Shown: one piece after another, positions 14,011 to 26,189 of the stretch
Numbering within the stretch: position 1 is the first letter of the stretch
Layout of the letters: the number at the start of each line of letters is the position of its first letter
Assembly: GCA_021234155.1 (NCBI GenBank)
Contig: JAJEKV010000075.1
Span: forward strand, 3,567,720-3,631,719
DNA: 64,000 bases
Reading direction: 5' to 3'
Source of the DNA: Isoetes taiwanensis
Lineage: Eukaryota > Streptophyta > Lycopodiopsida > Isoetales > Isoetaceae
The notes under the pieces: generated by a model
Database searches by the model: none
What the model was told of the DNA's origin: nothing
The model's input: only the letters and a program-made list of their open reading frames with translations
Translations under genes and position numbers: made by a program

Positions 14011-15620
14011 GCATATCCAACCTTTCTTAGCAAACTTCTTCTTTGGGGAAACTTATTAGCCCATCTTGAGTTTGAGATAAAGCTTTCAAAGTCATGCTAT
14101 ATAAGGTAATCGTGAGAGTTTCCAGCTGAGGCGTAATCCAAATGCTCCAAGTGGCAAGCATGCAAAGCTAAAAATGCACAGTATCCGGCTCGCAATTTGT
14201 ACACAATAGAATCATGTCAAGCCTTATCATTACTCGCATGACAAATCTAAAACAGAGCCCCACCCAAATGCGCTTCAAATGACTCATTTATCTTAAAGTA
14301 CCTCGCACGTGATTCCATGCAAGGGAACATCAACTCTCCACTTTAGATTTTATGCCTGCCCAGAAAGCTAGAAACTTAAGTATAATGGTGTTGGAAGTTC
14401 TAAGTCGCTGTGAGTAAACTTGCCCGACTACAAATCAAAGCAGTTTGGGAATTTTTTTTCTACTCTAGTCCAAGCATTACAAACTCACCACAAAATAGAT
14501 GATTGAATGCATTTATTCATATATATGAATAAATGCCAATAAACAGAAGAAGGGGCCTGGCTTTCTCCCACAAGATCTCCGTAACTGTACCACAACTCTC
14601 GTAGATAGTTTCCCCAACAAGTTGTCCAAATAGTTTCCCTACCATTGTCCAAATTTTGTGGTAAAATTGTAATTTTCCATCTCATAATAACTTGCATTCT
14701 TACAAAAGATATCACTTACTTGAAAAGATGGATTGGTTATCCTCCAATCCTTTGGAAAAAACTGCGGTGATGTAATATTTAATATAATGTATGGAATAAC
14801 CTTAAGCACTTCTAGATGAGCACCAAACACAAGCTTTAAGCTCGAAGAGATTCGCAAACAGCCAAGTGAGATGTATCAGCTTCAGTAGACAAACTCATGA
14901 AAATGGATGGGTTAGCTATGGTCTTACCTTCTCAAGAACCTGATGTTACTCACACAAACATTCATGCTAAGAAGAGCAAGGCAAAACCAATAGAACAATT
15001 CCATGGACTGCAAAAAAAAGAAGGAAAAGCTCGAGATCTTTCTAGTACTGCAGATACCCATACCATCTTCTAGATATTGGCTCTAATGGAGTTTCGGCAC
15101 AGATTATTCACAGAAGTTTCAACCGCAACTCTTTCCCAAAATGACATCGCCTCGACAACCTCCGCTATTTCAGAAGACCCGATCCAAGGCTAAAGAGGGA
15201 TTCGAGATGCTAGTTTCATTCAAAGATGAAGCATATGAATTCATGGCAAACTAAAGTCCCGGGCTTCACAATGCAAAATGCCGGATAAAACTTGATCCTC
15301 CTGATAGCCTATGAAATATTTCATTAATAAACTTCACACCAAGAATCCAAGAACCGAGCTACCAGATTAAATGCGCGAGTGCTCACGCCATATCGAGCCC
15401 TCGAACCGAGCAGGCAGCAACGAGATTTCAGAATTTACACTACTGCCTACATGCAAGATACGCTGAACAATAAAACCAAAGGGGATGAAGTATCTCCATG
15501 TGTTCGCGACATCGCCATACCATAAAAACTTCTATCTTCATCCCCCTTCCACTCCTATCAAAGCCGACTTATTCCATGGGCAATAACATTCCGACATCCC
15601 AAAACCGATTATAAACATCC
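14011..15620. other. Gene-free stretch
   Basis: No gene, RNA or transposon end could be recognised. Short open frames on the minus strand (14,485-14,857) are interrupted and resemble nothing I know. Confidence 0.45.
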
Positions 15621-15624
15621 AATA

Positions 15625-16204
15625 TTTAATAAACATTAAATATAAAATGCCCCAATTTCAAGGATGGACGGCCTACATAAAATGCCCCAAATTGAATCCC
15701 TAGATCTAATCCAAGCCACATCAAAAGCCCCAAATAAAGGCCGTTGGGTTGATTGATTGGGGTCACCGTTCTGACCGCCCATCTCAGAGATGGACGGGCC
15801 GAGATCAATCTCTACCAACAATTTCTTTGCACCTTCCTTAAGCTTAAAATCAAGGGGCAATGATTTCTCACGTGTCTCGAATCAGCTGGTGCAGGATGGG
15901 GTGGGTGCCATACCTCACCTTCTTTAAAGAAAACAAATTTAATATTAAAAAGTTAATAGCTTCGGATTTATGCTCACCTTTGATCTAATCTAAGAAGATC
16001 TACTACACCAAATATTGCCGCTACTCCTCATCACACGGCATATTTGTAGACATAACAAACGCATAAACTTGGGCCGTTGATACAACACATTCAACTGCTA
16101 GAGATCAATCTGATTGTCGCCTCCAGATGTAGACGGGACGGGCGGTCAGATGAACCGCCGATTTCACAATCGACTCGGCCAAGATCAAAATCTCTATGAC
16201 AAGG
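15625..16204. repeat. Dispersed repeat family member with CCATCTCAGAGATGG palindrome
   Basis: This block shares strings with several places in the window. GCCCATCTCAGAGATGGACG at about 15,778 matches 50,339 and, more weakly, 3,918. TTAAAAAGTTAAT...TTTATGCTCACCTTTGATCTAA at about 15,945-15,990 matches 40,700-40,750. GGGGGTGCTTAAGTTATT at about 16,203 matches 34,905-34,922. It therefore looks like a non-coding mobile repeat family with several fragments in this window. No terminal repeats or target duplications could be fixed. Confidence 0.6.
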
Positions 16205-16719
16205 GGGTGCTTAAGTTATTTATTGTATGATATGATATGATATGATATGATATTAGATATCATATGTCATATATTTCTTTATATACATGACATATATGAC
16301 ATATGACATATCATATGTCATATATCTCTTTTATATACATTTATTAAATATGACATATGACATATCATATGCCATATATCTCTTTATATATACACGACAT
16401 ATATGACATATGACATATAAATATCATATGTCATATATCTTTTTATATATTAATTTATGACATATGCATATATCATATGCCATATATTCTTATATATACA
16501 TGATATATTTGATATGACATATAAATATATGTCATATATCTCTTTATATACATGATAAATACATGACATATGACATATAAATATCATATGTCATATATCT
16601 CTTTATCTATACATGTCATATATGTGTCTTATATATAATGAAGATATAAATCTAACTTTCATGATATGTCATATGTCATATATCTCTTTATATACACGAC
16701 ATATTTCATATATTCTTTT
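16205..16719. repeat. AT-rich palindromic satellite, left part
   Basis: It begins with a short (GATAT)n run and continues as imperfect units of 60-80 bp built from ATATGACATATGACATAT, AAATATCATATGTCATATAT and CTCTTTATATACATGACAT. Each unit is largely self-complementary and could form hairpins or cruciforms. The same array resumes at 34,013-34,170, so the material between is an insertion into it. Confidence 0.92.
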
Positions 16720-16989
16720 GGTTCCCCAAACGTGGTCCCCCGGCCGTAGAATTGCTTAGTTTATTTTGGCCTGGAAAATGCTAGTTTATTTTTTCTGGCC
16801 TCTAAAAAGGTCACTAAAAAATCATAAGGGTTTAAAAAAAAAAAAAACAGAAATCGCTTTTTATTTTCGTATCGGCAAGGCGTTGAGCCCCCGCCTCATA
16901 CAAGACGAGTCCCCGGCGCCGGCCCGCCCAATCTCACCGTCGCAAGACGAGGTCTGAAGCGCCGAACGCTAGATGATTTCACCGCCGCA

Positions 16990-17360
16990 CATAACTGCTG
17001 CCAAGGCAGCCATAGGTGGACGCTAATTTATTTTCAAAATCGCCATATTTGAGGTTTTCTGCGCTAAAGCCATTTTCGTGGCTCTTTAATCGCCATATTT
17101 TCGCGCTTCGGACCGCATATATTCGAGGCTCGTGTTAAAAGCCGATTTTCGTGTTTTAATCGCCATTTCGAGGTTTTCCAGCTTCCACGCTTCCATAAGG
17201 TATTTAATATGTGCCCATTTGTATTCTAGATTTTGGCCTAGATTTTGTATTCTTTAATATGTGCCCAGATTTTGTATTTCTAGATTTTGTATTCTAAATT
17301 TTGTATTCCAGATTTTGTCTCGATATGCCTAGATTTGTCTTGATATGCCTTTTGTTGTAT
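16990..17360. repeat. Short tandem subterminal repeats of the outer element
   Basis: From 17,035 to 17,180 the string AATCGCCATATTTGAGGTTTT and close variants recur about four times. From 17,195 to 17,360 a unit like AGATTTTGTATTCT recurs about seven times. A further direct repeat of about 49 bp (GGTTCTAGAGTTTTTTCATT) lies at 17,690-17,765. Positioned just inside the left end, they resemble subterminal repeats that transposases bind; that function is inferred. Confidence 0.7.
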
Positions 17361-17499
17361 TCTAAAACCATGGGCCTTTGAACCATTGCCATTATAACCA
17401 TGGTCTCGGTAAGTTGAACATATTCTCGACTTCCCTTATACACCCTACCTTCATATGTTGTTTATGATAATTAGATTTACTTTTACTAACAAATACATT

Positions 17500-20400
17500 C
17501 CCGATATTCCCCAGTGTGCATTACAAACGGGCAACAAAGCGACCGGATGGGGCGTAGATTCATTTGCAGAGAGCCGCCCGACAGTGGATGGACGAGAGTG
17601 GGCTAATTACGCCAACCGCGACACCGCAGGTTGGGTACATCACTTTTGCAGCACCGGCCGCACTCCCCATTAGATAGCCAGATACCAGGTTCTAGAGTTT
17701 TTTCATTTGTACTTGCGCAGTTGTATTTGGTAGGTTCTAGAGTTTTTTCATTTGTACTTGTATGTTTGACAGGAATATCGAGGCATATGGTCGACTGTCG
17801 CCGCCCTGGGTCTCTAACAAGCCTCGCGGCACACATAGTTTGGGCACTTATCGGTACCGACGCACCCGGGTCCCCCCATACAGCGTACGCGTGAATCGGG
17901 TTCTGGGGCGTGTTCGATTTAGGGATCGCGCTATTGGGCACCATAATGCATATCACAGAGAGATATGTGGTGGCTATCGAGGGGAACGCGGGTCGCCCTG
18001 TGAATGACCCTTCGCAGCCCATCCCTCACGATGAGGAGAGGGAGCGCCAATGACATCGAACGGGCAGGATGCAAATGGAAAGCAAATGCGCAAGAGCGTA
18101 ATGTAATCCGCATGGCGACAAAGTGCAGACAGCGCGCAGCTTTTAACGCAGGACGACCGTCTCAACGCGCGGCTCCATGCCCGCATTTGCTAGGCCTGCA
18201 GAAGATACCCTCGGCCGCGTGATGAGGCATTGGACAGTCGCCCGCAAGATCGCCAGGCATAATGGAGGGTGATGCACCCTCTATACCTCGCAGCAGGAGG
18301 CCCTGCACGCTTATGATCATCGTGACGCAACAACGAGGGAGGATCTCGTGATGAACGCGGTACCAAGATGAGTGGATGAGCCACGGATAACGCAGAGCCC
18401 CCTCCCACCCTACACCCGAGGAGATAATGGAGTATGCAACAAGGCCGGGTGCGTGAAGAGGAGCAAAAGAAGGGGGGCATTATCGCATGAGAGCGTTAAC
18501 CGCGGCAGAGCGTACCACCGTGGTAGAGCATCCATCGGTCGACGCTAAATACTCAACCCCACACTATGGAGAGAAAGCAAATAATCCACAGCTATAGCTT
18601 TGAGACACAGATTTGCATTTCGGGCATGTCGCCCCACAAAGATAAAGACACTGACCGACAGGCCATTCTTACATCACGCCGCATTTACGCATGTGTCCCG
18701 AGCAGCCTATTGAGGACATACCGCACGCACTGCTTCATTCACACGCCACCTCCATCAAGATGTGATAGAGCCTCGGTTTTCGAGGCCCATCTTTGATGAG
18801 TCAGCGAGAGCCATCAAGCACATACGCCGAGGCCAGAGGAGAGGGTTCGCTCCCTAGCTTGGCATCATTGGTTTCACCTTTTCCTCCTACCGGCAGATGC
18901 ACATGACCGATACCGGCAGGCATAGGGATGTGGCTGAGGGTTCTTTCTCAGACCGGGATGGAGTTTGGGGCAAGGCACGCTTTATGCCTACTATTTGTCG
19001 CGCAGCCTATGGGTGGGTTTGAGGTGGCAGAGAGGCACGATGCACGGTAAACATTGTGGCTACATCCTGTTTGATGTTGCCTCTATTTCCTCGGGAGGAG
19101 GTTTATATTTTTGGGGACTCGCATAATGCATCGGATATGCCGCCGAGGTATGGCGGTAGCGCTGATAGCAGCACACCACCCCACGCACCCACAGATCTTG
19201 TGGAAGGCTCCTGGCCGAACGCATGTCATTGTTGGCCGCTTCTTTGCGGCGCTTGGATGCAGGAGCGCAGCGTAAGGCAATCGTTGAATCGCTGAAGAGT
19301 GGGAGGCGATCACGTCGTGGTAATTATCGAGCACGCGGTCCTAGCACGATTTCATTCATGTTTGTCAACCTTTTCCCCACCATGTAGCACGATGTGCAAA
19401 GGTCGATGCATCGGGCCTAACCGCATGATAGATCCACATTTGCAATGGTGGACCTCGCCGGGTTCGAAGATCACCAGACATGGCTCGACCTCGCCCCCCA
19501 CGCATTCGTGATACTTCATGGGAGAGCTTGAAGCATCATTTGGCCCATCCAATATGGTGCGGGCATAGTCCCTATCCCCTCTCTGTCTCCACAGTACTCA
19601 TGCAAAGGTGAGCTGCTGCGGGACACTGCACGCTCGGTGCATATTGCGCACTTTTTGAGTACGGAGAGACTCCCGTGGCCCAGCGCTTCGAGGGCTTTTT
19701 GGTGCATGGATTCCCCACCGCGTGGTGGGCCATACCGACTCAAATACGAAAAAACCCGCTGACGCATAACCGCGAGTTCTTCATGGCCGACTTCCTTTAC
19801 TTTTAGTTGTCTTCAATCGCGCAACAAGTCCTTACCGCGGTTGGGGCCGTGGTATTGCGGTACCGGGGTCGCATTTACACACTCATGCCCCGACCACCGA
19901 CGCCGCTTTGTAAATCGGTTGAGCCGCTGGGCGCCAAATCCCCAAAGACAAAACCAAAGATTGGTCTTAGGTGCCCATGTCTGCCTAAACATCCCGATGT
20001 CATGAAGGCTTTCCTATGGCCGAGACGCACATAGACTTGCGTGTTGACACTACCCTCCCCACCACCTCATTAATAATTTACATATGCCCCAAGATGACAT
20101 CCAAAGCCTTTCACCTTGCAGTGCACCAACATGCATATCGACGAGGGATGTGGCACGGCCAGCGAAACTTCTTTACACTCATTGCTTTGTTCCACGCCGC
20201 CGGTGGCATATTGGTTCAACTACCAAATAATGAGGCGCGCCATAGTGTACTTTTTTACTATGCAATAGAAACATTGTCATTGATTTAAATGCCATGTACC
20301 ATCCACATCATCACCGAAAGGATCGGGCAAATCGAGGCGACGCCGTGGAGCCTCCTCCCACGCGGTGGGCTGGCTACAAGCCAAAGGTATGAGGCTACAC

Positions 20401-21330
20401 GACGCGTGCTTGAAAAGTTACGCTAATCTGCGTTCTCACCGAAGTTGCATAGCCCTCGATTGGGGACGCTTTCTGCATAGATCACTAACGCCCTTAGCGA
20501 CGCCGCACCTCCGCAAGCAATGGAGCCGTGTCTTCTCGCCTATGTGTTCTTGGTTCATTACCTCCGCCCGCCAAGATTGCATTTTCACATTGCCCGCAAC
20601 CCACCGACTAACCACCAATCTCAACGGTTCGCCCACTACAAAAATGGGGCGCCGATGTGGCCGAGCTCCGCCCCGGCCCCGATATAGCACTTCAAGAGTT
20701 AGGGACGGTACCTAAAGAGAAACATATCTCCTCGCTATGAGGTGCTTGCACACCGGACATCAGTAGGGAAAGGTGCAATAGTGCTGCATCATCAAAACCG
20801 TGATAAGCGGACCCCATCATCATCCGCCTCGATGCGATGGACGCCTTCAACGGCCTCGCCGCCCACTACCATGATTGTGTTTGCATCTCCCTCAAACCGC
20901 TGCAGTTAGATCTTGTGCACTCAGACGCCGCTTGGCGATAGGATCGCTGGGTTGTACCTACCAAGTCACCGCAAAGGAAGGGAACGCGGATTAGAATGGA
21001 AGAGCATTCTTAACTATGTGCTTTGCTAGAGACATACCTAGGCTCCAACACTCCGCATTCCAAGGCCAAAATTGTGCCTCCTGGGATCATCACCATTTGG
21101 ATATCCTACTAGCCAACAAATTAGAGTGTACATCCAACAAGTTAACCTTGCAACCCAAAGTTTGCACCTTCAACACCCTCCAATGGGCCTCCACGAAGTT
21201 GGTAGTGTCCATGTATCCATGGGGCCACAACCTCCGTGTCGCCGCCATTTCCTTCCTTCCTTCCACAAACGGTTGTGGGCAAGATAGCTGGGATGCCAGT
21301 GTGTATTCTCGCACGCCAACTACGAAACGA
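17500..21330 (-). pseudogene. MULE-like transposase, C-terminal part (broken)
   Basis: The clearest part is 21,090-21,314, which reads GYMDTTNFVEAHWRVLKVQT on the minus strand. This resembles the conserved segment after the catalytic domain of MULE-type transposases (TTN, E, then WR.LK). Reading in the same direction, it continues the other transposase piece that stops at about 29,745 on the far side of the nested element. Downstream (20,690 to about 17,500) the sequence stays GC-rich and coding-like but I could not find a clear SWIM zinc finger, and all frames are broken. Some patches, such as GETPVAQRFEGFLVHGFPTA at about 19,650-19,710, read better on the plus strand, so a second gene of unknown type between 17,500 and 20,400 is possible. 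Confidence 0.55.
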
Positions 21331-21420
21331 TATTTCTAATCAAGAGCTCGACAAAGACACTTACTCAAGATCTCGCATCTACCATAGAACAAAGTTTAAA
21401 TGATAAACGGGCAAATCATT

Positions 21421-21464
21421 GAAACGAGAGCAAAAGGAATATTCTCAAAGATTCCCTTTTTTTT
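21421..21464 (+). repeat. Left terminal inverted repeat of the inner element
   Basis: AAACGAGAGC, then a variable spacer, then CAAAGATTCCCTTTTTTTTA. The inner half matches the inverted right end very well; the outer half matches only AAACG(A/G)GAG. The left copy seems to have lost the symmetrical hairpin seen at the right end. Confidence 0.6.
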
Positions 21465-21729
21465 ACAAAAAAGGGGTAAAATGAGGTTAAAAAAAAAAAG
21501 ATGCATGAAATTCTATTTTGACCCCGAAATGACTAATTTTTTTTTGCAAATCTAAGGAATTGACTTTTTAAAGTGTCACTTTTCTTAGCAAAAAAGAATG
21601 TTCTTAAAGTATGTTTTAAGAGAGAAACTCTAATTTCGTGAGGATAAAATATTTAACAAAAAAATTGAAGTAAGTCCAGAATTGAAACCTAGTATTCTCA
21701 AAATTTGAAGATAGAATCTTCATATTCAC

Positions 21730-24700
21730 ATCAAAATTCTATGCCTTTTTCTAAGACTCCGCTTATGTGCAAAAGTGTGAGGAGGATGAGAGAGGGATCC
21801 GTGACGCCCTCATGTTCATTTATGCCATCGTCATCACCTTCACTTCTTTCATTTGCCACCGAGGAAGTGCTTGAGTTATCTTCCTCATCACTATCAACGC
21901 ATCGGTGAAGCATTGTCACCACCTTCTTCATCATCTTCTTCATAATTACAAGCTTTTTAAGCAAATTGATAGTCTTCAAAGAGACGATTGTCGATTTCAA
22001 TTTAAAATCATAGCACAATATAGTCACGCTATTAAGGTTCAAATTTCGTCCCTACAACCCACCTTCTTGACTTTCTCCCTTTTCCTTGGCTTCTCATTTC
22101 TAACTCATATCTACCTTCAAAAGCATTTTTCGAGCGTGTTGCAAAGCCAATGAATCTTGAGTTTAGTGACTAAGCCTTCCTCCTTGACTGCGGTCAAGCA
22201 CTTTTTGCTATCCGTAATCCGGCCGACCTTTGTCATCCTCCTCCTCGAAAGAGCAATTAGCATACCTTTGGTAATTTCGCGATATTACCTTTTTGGGGCT
22301 CATTCCCCGCCTTGGTCCGAGGTACATGACTCGGGCCCCTCCTCGCCTTCTACTGCAGGTGCAAATGTAGCACCGCTTGGACCTTCTTGGTGCCGGGGTT
22401 GATGGAAGGTGTTAAGCCATTGAAATGGTTCTTGCAACCGCCTTAGAGCTATATTTTGTACAACAATTTTCTGCTCGAGAAAGAAATTACTCCACCACAT
22501 CCCATCTTCTTCTAAGAAGTACTTAAAGCCCGAGGAAATTCCATTTTCAATGGCTTTTAAGGATGACTCGGGGGTACTTTTCTTCCGCTTGGACTCCTTA
22601 GGATTTTTGAGAGGAAGTTGCTCAAAGACGCGCTCTATGAAGGAAGTGTCCGAATATATTTAAGGAAGCTGCATCCTCCGGGCGGACTCCAAATTTTTAG
22701 TTGTGGTATACTTCTTCCCTCAGAAGAAGCTTTGGCCATCCTTCAAGTAGAACTTGATATGATGTTGAAAGGTGAGATCATTCAACTTGTTCACAAATTT
22801 TGTTCTCTCGCTTGAACGTTGAGAGAAAACAAACTCTCTCAAATCAAAGCCAGCCTCTTTAAGAAGATCGACCACCGAGTAGGAGTGTAAGAATCTTCAA
22901 TAATTAACTAAAGAAGGAAGACAGAAAGCCTTCTTCCTTCTAAGGCGCATTTAAAAATCACAACATTTGGTCAACTGATCATGAGTGTGGCCTACAAGTA
23001 AGAAACCGAGCTTCACTTTTCTAAAGATCCCTAGCTCCACTAACATGGCACAAGACGCAAAAGAGTGTTTGATTCTTGTTCTCCCTTGTAGTATTGTCAA
23101 GCTGCAGATAAAGCACCGGTGGTAATTGCTCTTGCTCGCACAGACCTTGTTAAGAATTGTAATTGTGAGGTTCGGGTCACCATGCAAGTTTGATACGCCA
23201 AAAATACTTTGCACCTTAGACTTCCTTTGAAGACCATAGCTCCTACAAGGTGGACTTTAACAAAACATTCCTCCGCACATCTTTAGGAATGTTCAAGAAA
23301 TGTGGTAGAGTTGTTTTTTTTTTGGTCCATTCCATCAATCACAAATGTATATGTATTGCAAAGGACGCTCAAGAGCTTTTTTTTTTATGCTTGGCAAGCT
23401 TTCTTCTCTCTCTCGCTTGTTGTTCACGATGTCTTGCAAGGTTCTCATGTACAATATCTCAGAGAAGAAATCAAGTCAAAGCATTTTCTCCAAAACAAGT
23501 GAGAGATTGAGAACATGAACTTACTTCTTTCGACCTCTCGCCTTTTGCAGCTTCGTTGACTTTAATTCTCGCACACCTCGAAAGCAAAATGTGACATTCT
23601 ATGTTTTCTAGGAATTTTCACAAGACCGAATTCACTTTTCCACAAATCGGGTGAAGTGTGAGTAAGAGATGTGCCAAGCCGAAAGTGCAAGTCTCTTTGT
23701 ACTCATTAAAAACATCTTTTTGGTGATGTTATCATTTAAATGATACATGTTGTCTGTTAGGTAGCTTCTCACATGTTTCTCTAAAAATATTTCTCCATCC
23801 ATGACACAAAGAAGAAGGGCATGCATGGTTACAACTCTTCTTGGTCCACAATGATCATCGATTGTGGATTTTTGTCCAGCCTTTTTGTGTATTCTAGACA
23901 TTCTTGTGGACCCTAAACGGTGGACAACCATAAAACATTTCTCGCAAACTTTTGACGGTTAATGTAGTGCAAGAAGGTGTTGCGGTCCGGTCTTTACATG
24001 ATAAGCTAAGTAGGCATTCGATTCCGCCAATGTCATGGAACTCAGAAGTTGTCTCTAATCGCCAGAATTTAGCCATGTTAAATTGTTGATGCAACCCAAT
24101 GAGCAAAGATTTAGTTCTCAAAAGTCTCCTCATTTTCTGCTCATCCATAAGATTTCTTCTTCTTACAGAGGAGCAAGCCCTCAAACCAAAATCCACCTTG
24201 AATTTCTTTGAAGATTGGTCGAGAACATGTAATCTCTTTGTTCCTCGCTGGTGTCCATCTTCTTCGATGAAACTTCTACTGGGGTGACTTCCTCCGTTCC
24301 GAGTGGTGTGCTTGTAGAGGAAAAACAATTCACGTGAAGTTGTTCCCTAATAGGCTGGGTACAAAGTGTTAAAGGGGTGGTGATGGCCCATAAGAGGTTG
24401 TGGCATCACCGTTTTTGTACCATCTTGAAAAGGAGTTCTTGCAAACATCTCCTTTAGAGCGGACCGAATTCTCGCAGAATCCATGTGTCACAACCATTGT
24501 TGTGTGAAGAGGAGTGCATGCCGAGCTTCGCCTTCATTTGTAGTGAAGTCCCGGTGAGAGAAATTGTAGTGAATCTCACAAATTTCTTCAGGTTTTCTGG
24601 TTCCTTGTATGTTTGCACGGCGAGGCTTAAACTACAAAAGGGGGGGGGTAGCTTGTTCTTGAGCACCCTTTGTTGTGGAGCTTCAGAGGTCCCGGATGGA

Positions 24701-25005
24701 ACAAAGGGTGGTGGCAACCTCGCCCGAACCGGTGGTGATTCTTTGGAAGGAGATGCCGCAGGCCGCCTACGTGACTTGGTGACGGCTGGAAGGGTGGTGG
24801 AAGTCCGTTACGTATCCGGACTCCTGACTTTTTCAAGAAGCAAGAACGATGAAGTAGAGGTAGGAGCTCTGAGAAAACCGGCCTTCGTAAGAAACGACGT
24901 TGGTCCCGAAAGTGTGTCCTCTAAACTAGACGAGCTTGAGACAAGGAAAGGTGGTGGAAGTTTGTTGACGGCGCGGTTTGTCATCTTAAGAACCGCAAAA
25001 CAAAG
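21730..25005 (-). pseudogene. DUF7869-like putative transposase (broken)
   Basis: Frames on the minus strand alternate through several frameshifts. The key block at 22,951-23,110 reads LQLDNTTRENKN in one frame, then SCAMLVELGIFRKVKLGFLL and VGHTHDQ in the next. This set (hydrophobic-QLDN, ENKN, GIF, FL.VGHTHDQ/E) is what I recall from the DUF7869 type of eukaryotic mobile-element proteins, which looks like an RNase H fold carrying acidic catalytic residues. Upstream (about 24,450-24,990) is a proline-rich N-terminal region with repeated LPPPF. Downstream (21,731-22,042) is an acidic, serine-rich tail. It diverges from the ParB-methyltransferase gene across about 1.2 kb. It is presumably the mobility protein of the element. 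Family assignment is by motif only. Confidence 0.6.
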
Positions 25006-25369
25006 CAGAGTTTAGATAATGTTTCTCATCACAGAGCTTTTCTTATTCCGTAATACAAGCCCGCCTACTACAAGTAGAAGTTCCCGCAACAATTAAGCCG
25101 AAAGGCAAACTAAAAGCTATTCCCCAATACACTAGAGCGTAAAAGAAGGCCAAACGTATTCCACTTCACATAGAAAACGAAAGCAAGACGGAATGGACAC
25201 CTTTAAAAGGAAATTTTGGCGCCTTCGGGCCATGTGATTCCGGGGCCTCGAAATGAAGTCAGCCACAAATACCTTCGATTATAATATATTCGTGAGTCAG
25301 ATTCGATACTCATAGAGAAAACATGGAGAGGTGAGTAAGAAAGTACAAGGTACAATCATTTGTGTGTTT

Positions 25370-25590
25370 GCTTATTCCCAATACACTTACCCCTTTCTCT
25401 CGGCGCGGTGTATTCCCCAATACACTTTCGCTTTCGAGGGGAGGGCGCACGCGTATTCCTAATACACTTTACGCCTCGAGGGAAGGCGACGTGTATTCGA
25501 ATACACTTACGCCTTTTGAGGGTAAGTGTATTCGAATACACTTTCGCCTTCCAAAGGCTTAAAGTGTATTCCTAATACACTTTCGTGTTC
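25370..25590. repeat. Array of GTATTC palindromes between the two divergent genes
   Basis: Five or six palindromes of the type AGTGTATTCCTAATACACTT are spaced 35-50 bp apart. Centres vary (GTATTCGAATAC, GTATTCCTAATAC, GTATTCCCCAATAC), and TTCGCCTT or ACGCCT spacers recur between them. Isolated members also lie at 25,032 and 25,107. Their position in the divergent promoter region suggests protein binding or hairpin function. Nothing similar was noticed outside the inner element. Confidence 0.85.
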
Positions 25591-26189
25591 TTATGTTTTG
25601 TAAGGTTATTTTTCCGTGATTTTGTAGTAACTTTTAGGTGTTTTTTCCGCTTCTAAAACTTGTTTAGACCTGCTTTTTGTCAAGATTGCAAAGTGTTGTT
25701 TTGGCATTTTTGTCCTCTTTTTGCCCTTTGTTTTTTCCTTTTCGCAAGACATTTTGTATTCTCGAATAGTTTTTTGCCACGCTTTCTAACAAGATCGTGT
25801 TTTACACACAATTTGCAATGCATAAGAAGGCAAAGAAACAACAACAGAGGACCGTTAAAATCCCAACGAAACCGCACCCACCCACAGAAGGGTTGAGGAG
25901 ACATCTCATACCGCTATCTACTTAAAAACTTTCAAACTCAATGGTTTTTTACAAGGGGTACTTCGAAAGTACAAAGACACTTACTTTCCTACATGTCCGG
26001 TTTGAGGCCGGAGCAAAAGGTAACGATGAGAGGGAATTTGTCCCGCATGGGCACCATCCGTGCCGCGGAGTGAAGTAGCCGGGGAGTCCTGGCCACCGAG
26101 GGAGACCGCCTTTTCGCACATCCCAAGGCTTTATTCATGTTGATGAATCCTATTTTAGAGTGGTGAAAGTAAATCCTCATCCTCTATAT

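Noticed and set aside
16205-16719. Origin of replication or organelle insertion from AT-rich sequence
   Set aside because: Units are simple degenerate palindromic satellites; no organelle gene is present.
24485-25015. 176-codon plus-strand open frame
   Set aside because: It is antisense to the proline-rich N-terminus of the DUF7869-like gene, where LPPPF repeats on the minus strand fit better.
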